Positions 1 to 7,291 of a stretch of DNA of 64,000 bases are shown in pieces; the stretch's first letter is position 1, and each line of letters begins with the position of its first letter. The stretch spans positions 112,014 to 176,013 of the forward strand of contig NZ_AXVA01000014.1 in the NCBI RefSeq assembly GCF_000482325.1, written 5' to 3'. The translations under genes were made by a program, and so were the position numbers. The stretch is from Bacillus sp. UNC438CL73TsuS30 (GTDB taxonomy: Bacteria > Bacillota > Bacilli > Bacillales > Cytobacillaceae). The notes beneath the pieces are model-generated. The model did no database searches, was not told where the DNA came from, and saw only the letters and a list, made by a program, of their open reading frames with translations.

Positions 1-878
1 TGAATATACAGCGCATTGGATCCGATGAATTAAAAGAAATTGAACCCCATGTAAATGGAGTTGGTGCTATACGAGTACCAATGGCAGGGATCGTAAATTA
101 TCGCCAAGTCAGTGAGAAATTTGCTGAGATCATTAAAGCAAACGGCGGTGAGATTCAATTAAATACAAAAGTAGAAAAAATCCACGAGGAATCAGATCAA
201 GTGACGATTGAAACCTCACGAGGCACAATCAAAGCAAATATGGTTATCAATTGTGCCGGACTGCACAGTGACCGTGTCGCTGAAGCTGCAGGCTATAAAA
301 CAGACATGAAAATTGTCCCGTTCCGTGGTGAATACTTTAAATTAAAACCGGAAAAACGCTATCTTGTAAAACACCTTATTTATCCTGTTCCCAATCCTAA
401 ATTCCCATTCTTGGGCGTTCATTTTACCAGGATGATTTCCGGTGAAGTCGATGCAGGTCCTAATGCCGTATTAAGCTTTAAACGGGAAGGGTATAAAAAA
501 ACAGATTTTAATGCGAAAGACCTTGCTGAAGTTTTAAGTTACGGAGGGTTTTGGAAACTTGCCGGCAAATTTATGAAAGAAGGATTAGAAGAATATGTCC
601 GTTCCTTCAGTAAAAAGCAATTTACCAAAAGTCTTCAAGAATTAATACCGGAAATTCAGGAAGATGATCTGATTCCTGCACCGGCGGGTGTTCGTGCCCA
701 GGCCTTGAAGTATGATGGGAATATGGTAGACGACTTCAATATTATTATGGGAAAACGCTCGATCCACGTGTGTAATGCCCCATCACCGGCAGCAACTGCA
801 TCAATAGAGATTGGGAAAGAGATCGTAAAACGGATTCCTGCAGAAACAAAAATAATAAAATCCGCTATAATCGTTTAA
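1..878 (+). CDS. lhgO: L-2-hydroxyglutarate oxidase, C-terminal part
   Basis: This is the 3' part of an FAD-dependent L-2-hydroxyglutarate oxidase/dehydrogenase (DAO fold), which oxidises L-2-hydroxyglutarate to 2-oxoglutarate and feeds electrons to the membrane quinone pool. The frame stays open to the left edge, so the 291 visible residues begin inside the protein; family members are about 400 aa. The first ATG (position 81) is internal. Visible family features are the segment MAGIVNYRQV, the FAD-domain stretch MVINCAGLHSD and the C-terminal APSPAATASIEIG. It lies just upstream of csiD, whose product makes its substrate; in E. coli the same two genes are neighbours in the csiD-lhgO-gabDTP operon. 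No intrinsic terminator follows the stop, and a separate promoter starts 15 bp later. Identification is firm. Confidence 0.93.
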   Translation, partial: NIQRIGSDELKEIEPHVNGVGAIRVPMAGIVNYRQVSEKFAEIIKANGGEIQLNTKVEKIHEESDQVTIETSRGTIKANMVINCAGLHSDRVAEAAGYKTDMKIVPFRGEYFKLKPEKRYLVKHLIYPVPNPKFPFLGVHFTRMISGEVDAGPNAVLSFKREGYKKTDFNAKDLAEVLSYGGFWKLAGKFMKEGLEEYVRSFSKKQFTKSLQELIPEIQEDDLIPAPAGVRAQALKYDGNMVDDFNIIMGKRSIHVCNAPSPAATASIEIGKEIVKRIPAETKIIKSAIIV

Positions 879-892
879 ATATTAAAAAGAGT

Positions 893-921
893 TTGACAAG
901 TGAGTTTATAAGTTTTATAAT
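893..921 (+). promoter_or_regulatory. Sigma-A promoter of the csiD leader
   Basis: A consensus TTGACA (893-898) and a consensus TATAAT (916-921) are separated by exactly 17 bp. The predicted start is near 928, which gives csiD a leader of about 255 nt. Confidence 0.85.
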
Positions 922-927
922 ATAAGT

Positions 928-1131
928 AACTTATATTTATAGTATGCTCTCCTTTTGAAAACTACCAATTCAAAATCGGGAACAATTATAAATAATCGAA
1001 AATGGGAAAAATAATAACAGACTGCCTATTCGCTACGATTCTATTTCCGTAGAACGATCAAGTGAATCCAAGCCAGTTGCAAAAAAGTAAATTCCTTATT
1101 GTTTAGGAATCCTTTTGCAACTGGCTTTTTT
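928..1131 (+). ncRNA. Candidate regulatory leader RNA upstream of csiD
   Basis: About 200 nt separate the strong sigma-A promoter from an intrinsic terminator placed before csiD. The segment is A-rich, has no convincing open reading frame and contains a small possible hairpin (CTACG at about 1033, CGTAG at about 1048). This is the layout of a terminator-controlled leader (riboswitch, protein-dependent attenuator) or of a short independent RNA. I do not recognise a known riboswitch consensus; lysine, SAM, glycine and glutamine aptamer cores are not visible. The assignment rests on position and the terminator only. Confidence 0.45.
1070..1131 (+). terminator. Strong intrinsic terminator inside the csiD leader
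   Basis: A 15-bp perfect stem (AAGCCAGTTGCAAAA at 1070-1084, its complement at 1113-1127) encloses an inner 5-bp hairpin (ATTCC/GGAAT) and runs into seven T. It sits about 55 nt before the csiD start codon, downstream of the csiD promoter. Confidence 0.85.
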
Positions 1132-1184
1132 ATATTTCCTGTTTTTTAAAATACTAAATTCATTAAAAATCGGAGGAATGAAAC

Positions 1185-2123
1185 ATGAGTATTGCAGAAA
1201 AAACATTCGCGAAATTTGAAAGAGTAACGGAAAACTATGAAGTAAAGGTTCATCCACAGACGAACCGTTTATACCACATTCAGCTGTCAAAAGATAGCAT
1301 TGTTAAATTTCTTAATCGTGTAGCCCAGGAAAATTATTCTGTTCAGCACTTGGAATACACACCATATGCTCGTATTCTTGTAGCTTCCTATTTATTAGAC
1401 CAGGTAGGAGAAGAGTTTGGTGAAATCCTTCGCGGCATTGTTCATGACAGGGAATCAGGTGGCTTTACCCTTGGTTTAGAAGGTGTCACCGAAAATACAG
1501 ACGAATATGTTATTTTTGCAACAGCCATCTCTCATTTATTAGGAAGTCCTAACCATGATTCTATGTCAGGAAAATATTATGCACGGTTTAGCGTAAAGGA
1601 TACAGATAGCAGTGATTCGTATTTGCGCCAAGCGTATCGTTTATTTACCCTCCATACGGATGGTACGTTTGTGGATGAACCTACCGATTGGTTATTGATG
1701 ATGAAGATGGTGGAAGAAAATGCAGTTGGCGGGGAATCACGATTATTACATCTTGATGACTGGAAGGAGCTCGACTATTATACTAGCCATCCGTTAGCAA
1801 ACTACAAATTTACCTATAAAGCACCAAGAAGTAAAAATGTCGACCAAGAGATTGAGCGCCTAACTTTTTTCAATTATAATAACAAACCTGGTATGTGTTT
1901 TATCGATCAATTTGTGTACCCTGAAACAATTGAACAAGCAAAATATCTTCGTGACTTGTCTGCCTCAATGGAAAATGACGAGAGTGTAACGGAGTTGGAA
2001 CTTCCAGTTGGAGATCTTGTTGTTGTTAATAATATTTTCTGGCTTCATGGCCGTGCAGCGTTTGAAAAGAATCCAAACTTAAATCGGGAATTACTTCGTC
2101 AGCGCGGACGATTTAATCAATAA
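1185..2123 (+). CDS. csiD: Glutarate 2-hydroxylase (Fe(II)/2-oxoglutarate dioxygenase)
   Basis: CsiD/GlaH hydroxylates glutarate to L-2-hydroxyglutarate, consuming 2-oxoglutarate and O2 and releasing succinate and CO2. The protein is 312 aa, close to the E. coli enzyme. The Fe(II) facial triad is visible as H157 and D159 in FTLHTDGTF and H288 in FWLHGRAAF, nearly the spacing of E. coli H160, D162 and H292; the 2-oxoglutarate-binding arginine is in the C-terminal RELLRQRGRF region. The start is supported by a GGAGG site 9 nt upstream. It works with the upstream lhgO and the downstream gab genes, but has its own promoter, a terminator-bearing leader and a downstream terminator. Firm call. Confidence 0.93.
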   Translation: MSIAEKTFAKFERVTENYEVKVHPQTNRLYHIQLSKDSIVKFLNRVAQENYSVQHLEYTPYARILVASYLLDQVGEEFGEILRGIVHDRESGGFTLGLEGVTENTDEYVIFATAISHLLGSPNHDSMSGKYYARFSVKDTDSSDSYLRQAYRLFTLHTDGTFVDEPTDWLLMMKMVEENAVGGESRLLHLDDWKELDYYTSHPLANYKFTYKAPRSKNVDQEIERLTFFNYNNKPGMCFIDQFVYPETIEQAKYLRDLSASMENDESVTELELPVGDLVVVNNIFWLHGRAAFEKNPNLNRELLRQRGRFNQ

Positions 2124-2163
2124 AAATCATTATTTAGTACCCAACCCCTTTGGGTAAATATAC

Positions 2164-2215
2164 AGACAAATTCATTTTACTGGACCTTTGTTCAGGAATT
2201 GAATTTGTCTTTTTT
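2164..2215 (+). terminator. csiD terminator
   Basis: An 11-bp stem (AGACAAATTCA at 2164-2174, complement at 2200-2210) with a loop that can fold further is followed by T6. Confidence 0.85.
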
Positions 2216-2280
2216 ATTTAAAGAATCATTTGTGGAAAAATAGAACACGATAAATATATTGTATTTTTAAAATATTTTCA

Positions 2281-2309
2281 TTGAGTAAAAATACATATAG
2301 TTGTATATT
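2281..2309 (+). promoter_or_regulatory. Promoter with overlapping ARG-box-like site
   Basis: TTGAGT (2281-2286), 17 bp and TATATT (2304-2309) form a plausible sigma-A promoter for the acetyltransferase at 2339. The stretch TGAGTAAAAATACA (2282-2295) matches the ArgR/AhrC consensus TGAATwwwwATTCA with two differences and overlaps the -35. Control by arginine is inferred. Confidence 0.5.
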
Positions 2310-2338
2310 TATAATATTATTGCAAAAGGAGCAATCAG

Positions 2339-2794
2339 ATGGATATTTATCATGCAGTTACCAGTGATGTAAAAGATATTTATAAATTAATTCAAATTTA
2401 TGCTGAAAAAGAAATTGTATTGCCGCGTACGTACTTATCACTTTATCAGCACTTACAATGTTTATATGTTATGAAAGAAAATAATAAAATACTAGGTGTT
2501 GCGGGATTACATGTATTAGGCCAAGATCTTGCAGAGATACGCTCTTTGGTTGTATCTCCGGAGCATGCCGGGAAGGGGATTGGCCGTAAACTAGTAAATC
2601 GCCTCGTAGAGGATGGACCTGAACTTGGAATTAGCCGTGTAATGTCCTTTACCTACGAAACAGAGTTTTTCAAAAAATGTGGCTTTGAGATTGTGGCAAA
2701 GGAGACTTTGCCTGAAAAGGTTTGGGTCGATTGTATGAACTGCCCCAAGTTTAATTGCTGTGATGAAGTAGCGATGATCAAATATATCGGATAA
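2339..2794 (+). CDS. GNAT acetyltransferase, short N-acetylglutamate synthase-like
   Basis: A 151-aa single-domain GNAT protein. The acetyl-CoA loop is seen as VSPEHAGKGIGRKL (about residues 72-85). The tail carries VWVDCMNCPKFNCCDEVAM, resembling the VWxDCxxCPxxxxCDEVAM signature of short N-acetylglutamate synthases such as the M. tuberculosis ArgA-type enzyme. If correct it acetylates glutamate as the first step of arginine synthesis, which fits the arginine operon 8.5 kb downstream and the ARG-box-like site on its promoter. The ATG follows a GGAG site. It is flanked by genes of glutarate catabolism, so another amino-acid acetyltransferase role is possible. GNAT is certain, the substrate only probable. 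Confidence 0.65.
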   Translation: MDIYHAVTSDVKDIYKLIQIYAEKEIVLPRTYLSLYQHLQCLYVMKENNKILGVAGLHVLGQDLAEIRSLVVSPEHAGKGIGRKLVNRLVEDGPELGISRVMSFTYETEFFKKCGFEIVAKETLPEKVWVDCMNCPKFNCCDEVAMIKYIG

Positions 2795-2798
2795 ACGC

Positions 2799-2830
2799 AA
2801 CACCTCATTCTGAACGAATGAGGTGTTTTT
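2799..2830. terminator. Bidirectional terminator between convergent genes
   Basis: A 12-bp perfect stem (AACACCTCATTC, loop TGAAC, GAATGAGGTGTT) is flanked by T and A runs, between the convergent acetyltransferase and activator genes. Confidence 0.8.
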
Positions 2831-2841
2831 CATAACAAGGT

Positions 2842-4236
2842 TTATTGGAAATTATCTAAGTCTTCTTTGTGTTTTTTTAGTTTACGAATAACCGATGGCT
2901 GGCTGATACCAAGATATTTAGCTATTTCATAAGTGGATTTGCATTGCTTTTGAGCTTTTTCCAGCATCCATTTTTCCACTAGATCTAATACAGTTTTAAG
3001 ATTCGTTTCTTCTGTTATCAGATTTTCAATCAGGGAGACATCCTCCTCGTGTGTGGATCCCTCACCCAGAATGGAAGTGGGGAGTGAATGCAGACGAATA
3101 ATGGGTTCTTCGGTAGTTAAAACAAGTCTTTCAAGTAAGTTCTCTAATTCTCGAACATTCCCGGGCCATTTATAATTAAGTAATTTTTCAAATAAGGAAG
3201 GGTGTAATTTTTTCGCCGTTTTATATTTCTTGTTCATTAACTCGATATAATGGTTAATTAATAGAGAAATATCTTCCTTTCGATTGCGTAGGGGAGGTAT
3301 GGAAAGAGGAATTACATTTAATCTATAATATAAATCAAGACGGAATTCCCCTTTTTGCACCATTTCTTCTAAATTTTTATTTGTAGCTGTTACTAACCTA
3401 AAATCAACATGCCGCTCTTTCGTTCCGCCCACTCGGTTAAACTTCTTTTCTTGTAAAACCTTTAATAATTTTGCTTGGATGGACAAGGGCAGTTCGCCGA
3501 TTTCATCTAAAAATAGCGTACCTTCATGGGCTTGTTCAATCAATCCCGGTTTCCCATTTTTTTGTGCGCCTGTAAATGAACCGGATTCATAACCGAACAT
3601 TTCCGATTCAAATAAACTTGCTGGGATGGTTGAGCAATTTACTTCGATAAAAGGTTTCTTATGCCGGTTGCTATAAGTATGCATTTTTCGGGCTAGCATG
3701 CTCTTTCCAACTCCAGACTCTCCTAACATCAAAACTGTAGCATCGGTAGGGGCTACCCGCTGGATGGTTTTCGCGATTTGCTGCATTTCCTTACTTCGAT
3801 AGAGGATATCCTCTCTGCCCTTTAGTTCCTCCATCTCGATTTGATACTCTTTTAACTTTCTTTCTAATTGTTCGTATTGAGCTTGAAGGCTGCTAATTTC
3901 TGTTCGGTCAAGGGCGTAACTAATAACGCGGATGATCTCCCCTTTATCATTGCAAATGGGATAAGCTGTCGACATAATAACTTTTCCTTTTTTTGTGTTT
4001 TGCATAATTTGAATGGGTTTTTGTTCAGTGAGTACTTTTGCTGTAATCGAGGGCGTTAAGATCCCTAGCTCCTGAAGTTCAAAAATAGATTTCCCAATGT
4101 ATTCTTTTGGTCCGTCTTCATAAACCGTCCAATGCTCACTATTGGTATACAAAATAACCCCTTTTTCATCCGTGATGGTGATATTATTATTGGAAGTTTT
4201 TACAATAGTCTCTAATATAATTTCTGCTATCGACAT
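2842..4236 (-). CDS. Sigma-54-dependent transcriptional activator (PAS-AAA+-HTH)
   Basis: A 464-aa bacterial enhancer-binding protein. It has an N-terminal PAS-type sensor (about 10-115), a short coiled coil (115-142), an AAA+ domain (145-380) with Walker A GESGVGKS (172-179) and Walker B TLFLDEIGE (240-248), and a C-terminal TyrR/Fis-like helix-turn-helix (IAKYLGISQPSVIRKL). The loop that contacts sigma-54 reads GSFTGA (219-224) rather than the usual GAFTGA. An AAAGGAGAA site precedes the ATG. The gene diverges from gabPTD, which has a sigma-54 promoter and two inverted repeats in the shared intergenic space, so it almost certainly activates that operon. The ligand is unknown; a GABA- or 5-aminovalerate-pathway metabolite is the natural guess. 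Confidence 0.9.
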   Translation of the reverse strand: MSIAEIILETIVKTSNNNITITDEKGVILYTNSEHWTVYEDGPKEYIGKSIFELQELGILTPSITAKVLTEQKPIQIMQNTKKGKVIMSTAYPICNDKGEIIRVISYALDRTEISSLQAQYEQLERKLKEYQIEMEELKGREDILYRSKEMQQIAKTIQRVAPTDATVLMLGESGVGKSMLARKMHTYSNRHKKPFIEVNCSTIPASLFESEMFGYESGSFTGAQKNGKPGLIEQAHEGTLFLDEIGELPLSIQAKLLKVLQEKKFNRVGGTKERHVDFRLVTATNKNLEEMVQKGEFRLDLYYRLNVIPLSIPPLRNRKEDISLLINHYIELMNKKYKTAKKLHPSLFEKLLNYKWPGNVRELENLLERLVLTTEEPIIRLHSLPTSILGEGSTHEEDVSLIENLITEETNLKTVLDLVEKWMLEKAQKQCKSTYEIAKYLGISQPSVIRKLKKHKEDLDNFQ

Positions 4237-4275
4237 GAGTTCTCCTTTTGTATCTCGTAATCTACTTTAAATATA

Positions 4276-4341
4276 ATTCAAAATTGAATCAATAATCAAT
4301 AAGTGAATCAGAAAAATCTAATTTTAATTCAAAAACGAATT
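4276..4341. promoter_or_regulatory. Putative upstream activator sites for the sigma-54 activator
   Basis: Two similar inverted repeats lie 50 bp apart: ATTCAAAATTGAAT (4276-4289) and AATTC-N6-GAATT (4326-4341), with a further TGAATCA word between them. They are 50-120 bp upstream of the -24 element, a usual place for enhancer-binding-protein sites. Confidence 0.5.
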
Positions 4342-4391
4342 GATTTTTTAAAAAAGTTCGACTTTTTTGTCTAAATTAAGGGAAATTACTG

Positions 4392-4408
4392 TTGGCACGT
4401 TAATTGCA
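4392..4408 (+). promoter_or_regulatory. Sigma-54 (-24/-12) promoter of gabPTD
   Basis: TTGGCACG (4392-4399), 4 bp and TTGCA (4404-4408) match the TTGGCACG-N4-TTGCW consensus, with the GG and GC dinucleotides 12 bp apart. The site is about 40 bp before the first coding start, and the adjacent divergent gene encodes a sigma-54 activator. Confidence 0.92.
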
Positions 4409-4450
4409 TTAAATATAGATGTATATCGATAAAAATTGGGGGGATGTTTG

Positions 4451-5860
4451 GTGGGGTTTCAAAATCATGAACTGAAACATGATCTGAAGACAAGGCATGT
4501 AACCATGATTTCGATTGGCGGTGTAATAGGTGCAGGCCTATTTATAGGAAGCGGAACGATGATTATGTCGGCAGGACCGGGTGCATTGATTTCTTATATC
4601 ATTGCAGGATTAATGATTGTTCTGGTCATGCGGATGCTAGGAGAAATGGCAGTTGTTAACCCTGATAGTGGTTCCTTTGCTACTTACGCGCAGCAGGCCT
4701 TTGGGCCGTGGGCCGGGTATACGATTGGCTGGTTATATTGGTTCAATTGGGTAATTATTGTAGCGATTGAAGCAACCTTATTGGGAACGTTTGTTCACAA
4801 TTGGATTCCTTCTATACCTGCATGGGTGGCAAGTTTAGTCTTTCCTATTTTAATGACAGCTACGAATGTCTTCTCGGTTAAAACCTACGGGGAGTTTGAA
4901 TACTGGTTAGCTTTTATTAAGGTTTCTGCCATTATTATTTTTCTAGGTGTAGGTACAGTAATCATTTTTGGTTTGTTTCCAGGAGTTAAAGCGACAGGGA
5001 TTACCAGCTTGATGTCAGGTGCCGGCTTCTTCCCGCATGGATGGATGCCTGTACTCCTAAGTGTCATCTTTATTACCTTCTCGCTATCAGGGAGTGAGGT
5101 AGCAGCGATTGCGGCGGGAGAGTCCGAAAATCCGGAAAAGAATATCATTAAGGCGATCAATGCTGTAGTTTGGCGGCTTCTGCTTTTCTTTGTCGGTTCC
5201 GTAGCTATTTTAGTTATGATTATTCCACAAAATGCCAAAGATTTGTTGCAATCACCTTATGCCAGTGTTTTCGATATGGCTGGCCTTCCCGCTGCTGCTC
5301 AAGTCATGAACGGAATTATTTTTATTTCGCTTCTTTCTGTTTTAAATTCCGGGCTCTATACAAGTTCGCGTATGCTGTACTCTCTTTCGAAAAAGGGAAC
5401 GGCTCCAAAATTCCTGTCACGAGTCAGCAAAAGGGGGATTCCGCTTTGGGCTTTGGCTGTAAGCGTTATCTTTACCTATGTATTCGCCACGTTTAAGTTT
5501 GTCTCACCAAATGGATTGTTTGTCTTTTTGGCTAATGCTTCCGGTGGTGTAACCATCGTGATGTATATTTTTATTGCTTTCTCCCATATACGCCTTCGAG
5601 TAAGAGCGGAAAAGGAAGATCCTAAGAAACTTAAAGTGAAAATGTGGTTATTTCCTCACTTAACCTATGCTACGATTGTCGTCCTATTTATTATTTTTGT
5701 TGCCCAAGCATTTATCGATTCAATGCGTGAACAATTCTATCTTACTTCACTTCTTACGATCCTCGTGATCGGTTCTTACTTTCTTTTTTACCGAAAAAAG
5801 GAGAAGGCCAAGAACCAGCCGGATCTTGGATTTAATTCTGAAAAAATAGTAAATGATTAA
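4451..5860 (+). CDS. gabP: GABA/5-aminovalerate permease (APC family)
   Basis: A 12-TM amino-acid permease of the APC superfamily, collinear with B. subtilis GabP. Shared segments include LKTRHVTMISIGGVIGAGLF near the N-terminus, the [11 protein letters not shown] loop and the KMWLFPHLTY segment before TM11. It imports gamma-aminobutyrate and probably related omega-amino acids. The frame is open from a TTG at 4436, but the GGGGGGA site at 4438-4444 favours GTG at 4451 (or TTG at 4448). It is the first gene of the sigma-54 operon; gabT follows after 30 bp. Confidence 0.88.
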   Translation: MGFQNHELKHDLKTRHVTMISIGGVIGAGLFIGSGTMIMSAGPGALISYIIAGLMIVLVMRMLGEMAVVNPDSGSFATYAQQAFGPWAGYTIGWLYWFNWVIIVAIEATLLGTFVHNWIPSIPAWVASLVFPILMTATNVFSVKTYGEFEYWLAFIKVSAIIIFLGVGTVIIFGLFPGVKATGITSLMSGAGFFPHGWMPVLLSVIFITFSLSGSEVAAIAAGESENPEKNIIKAINAVVWRLLLFFVGSVAILVMIIPQNAKDLLQSPYASVFDMAGLPAAAQVMNGIIFISLLSVLNSGLYTSSRMLYSLSKKGTAPKFLSRVSKRGIPLWALAVSVIFTYVFATFKFVSPNGLFVFLANASGGVTIVMYIFIAFSHIRLRVRAEKEDPKKLKVKMWLFPHLTYATIVVLFIIFVAQAFIDSMREQFYLTSLLTILVIGSYFLFYRKKEKAKNQPDLGFNSEKIVND

Positions 5861-5890
5861 TTTTATTTTTAAAACGAAAGGGAGATTATC

Positions 5891-7249
5891 ATGAGTTTTG
5901 CAAAAATCGAAACAAATATACCAGGGGAAAAATCAAAAAGTTTAGTAGAGAGACGTGAAAATATCGTACCAAAGGGCGTGAGCTATGGGGTTCCGGCTTT
6001 TGCTGAATCAGCCGATGGGGCGCTGATCCAAGATGTGGATGGGAATACCTTTATTGATTTTGTCGGAGCAATCGGAGTACAAAACGTAGGACATGGTCAT
6101 CCGAAAGTGAAACAAGCACTACATGAACAAGTGGATCAGTTTATCCATACAGGCTTTAATGTGATGATGTTCGAATCCTATATTGAGCTTGCTGAAAAAC
6201 TTGCTAGTCTCGCACCAGGGCGACATGAGAAGAAAGTACTTTTACAAAATAGTGGGGCAGAAGCAGTCGAAAATGCCGTGAAAATTGCACGAAAGTATAC
6301 TAAAAGACAAGGGATTATTTCTTTTTCAAGGGGATATCACGGCCGGACCTTAATGACGATGACCATGACAAGTAAGGTGAAGCCATACAAATTTGAATTT
6401 GGACCGTTTGCTCCTGAGGTTTATAGAGCGCCGTTTCCGTATATGTACAGACGCCCTGATGGGTTAACAGAAGAGCAGTATGAAGATTTTGTGCTTGAGG
6501 AATTTCGTAATTTCTTTGTAAGCGATGTGGCACCGGAATCAATTGCAGCCGTTGTGATGGAGCCGGTCCAAGGTGAAGGTGGATTTATTGTTCCTGGAAA
6601 ACGCTTCGTACAGGGAGTCGCCCAATTATGTAAGGAAAATGGAATTCTCTTTATCGCAGATGAGATTCAAACTGGTTTTGCCCGCACCGGCAGATACTTT
6701 GCAATTGAGCATTTTGATGTGGTTCCAGACCTGCTTACGGTATCAAAATCCATGGGAGCGGGCGTACCAATTAGCGGCGTGATTGGACGTAAAGAAATCA
6801 TGGACGCGGCAGACCCTGGGGAGCTTGGCGGAACCTATAGCGGCAGCCCATTGGGATGTAAAGCGGCCTTAGCTGTCTTAGATATTATCGAAGAAGAAGG
6901 GCTAAATCAGCGCGGGGAAGAAATCGGAAAAATCGTCATGGATAAGTTTAAAGTATTCTATGACAAATTTGAATGCATTGGCGATATAAGAGGCCTTGGA
7001 GCCATGTGTGCAATTGAAATTGTAAAAGATCGGGAAACAAAGGAGCCGGCAAAAGATTTGACCAATCAAATCATTAAAGAAGCGAACAAAAGAGGCTTGT
7101 TAATCCTTAGCGCAGGTATTTACAGCAATGTCATTCGTCTGCTTATGCCGCTGGTCATTACCGATGAGCAATTGGCGGAAGGTTTAACCATTTTAGAAAA
7201 TTCCATTGAGGCAGCGCTCGTTTCTTCTGGAAGCGTTAGTTTAGTATAA
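5891..7249 (+). CDS. gabT: 4-aminobutyrate / 5-aminovalerate aminotransferase
   Basis: A 452-aa class-III PLP aminotransferase that moves the omega-amino group of GABA (or 5-aminovalerate) to 2-oxoglutarate, giving succinate (or glutarate) semialdehyde and glutamate. Visible hallmarks are NSGAEAVENAVKIAR for phosphate binding, the GYHGRT segment, D257 in ADEIQTGFART and the Schiff-base lysine K286 in TVSKSMGAG. A GAAAGGGAG site precedes the ATG. The presence of csiD and lhgO nearby makes the C5 substrate plausible, since glutarate would be the CsiD substrate. Second gene of the sigma-54 operon. Confidence 0.9.
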   Translation: MSFAKIETNIPGEKSKSLVERRENIVPKGVSYGVPAFAESADGALIQDVDGNTFIDFVGAIGVQNVGHGHPKVKQALHEQVDQFIHTGFNVMMFESYIELAEKLASLAPGRHEKKVLLQNSGAEAVENAVKIARKYTKRQGIISFSRGYHGRTLMTMTMTSKVKPYKFEFGPFAPEVYRAPFPYMYRRPDGLTEEQYEDFVLEEFRNFFVSDVAPESIAAVVMEPVQGEGGFIVPGKRFVQGVAQLCKENGILFIADEIQTGFARTGRYFAIEHFDVVPDLLTVSKSMGAGVPISGVIGRKEIMDAADPGELGGTYSGSPLGCKAALAVLDIIEEEGLNQRGEEIGKIVMDKFKVFYDKFECIGDIRGLGAMCAIEIVKDRETKEPAKDLTNQIIKEANKRGLLILSAGIYSNVIRLLMPLVITDEQLAEGLTILENSIEAALVSSGSVSLV

Positions 7250-7291
7250 ACGTAGAAATTTTATGAGAAATAATAGAAAAGGAGAATTCGT

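Noticed and set aside
928..1131. Lysine riboswitch in the csiD leader
   Set aside because: The conserved L-box core elements and the long P2-P5 arrangement are not present; the leader is also too AT-rich and short of paired regions.
5170..5496. Overlapping frames inside gabP, gltS-like, carB and others
   Set aside because: They are out-of-frame shadows of well-supported genes, without ribosome binding sites or recognisable domains.
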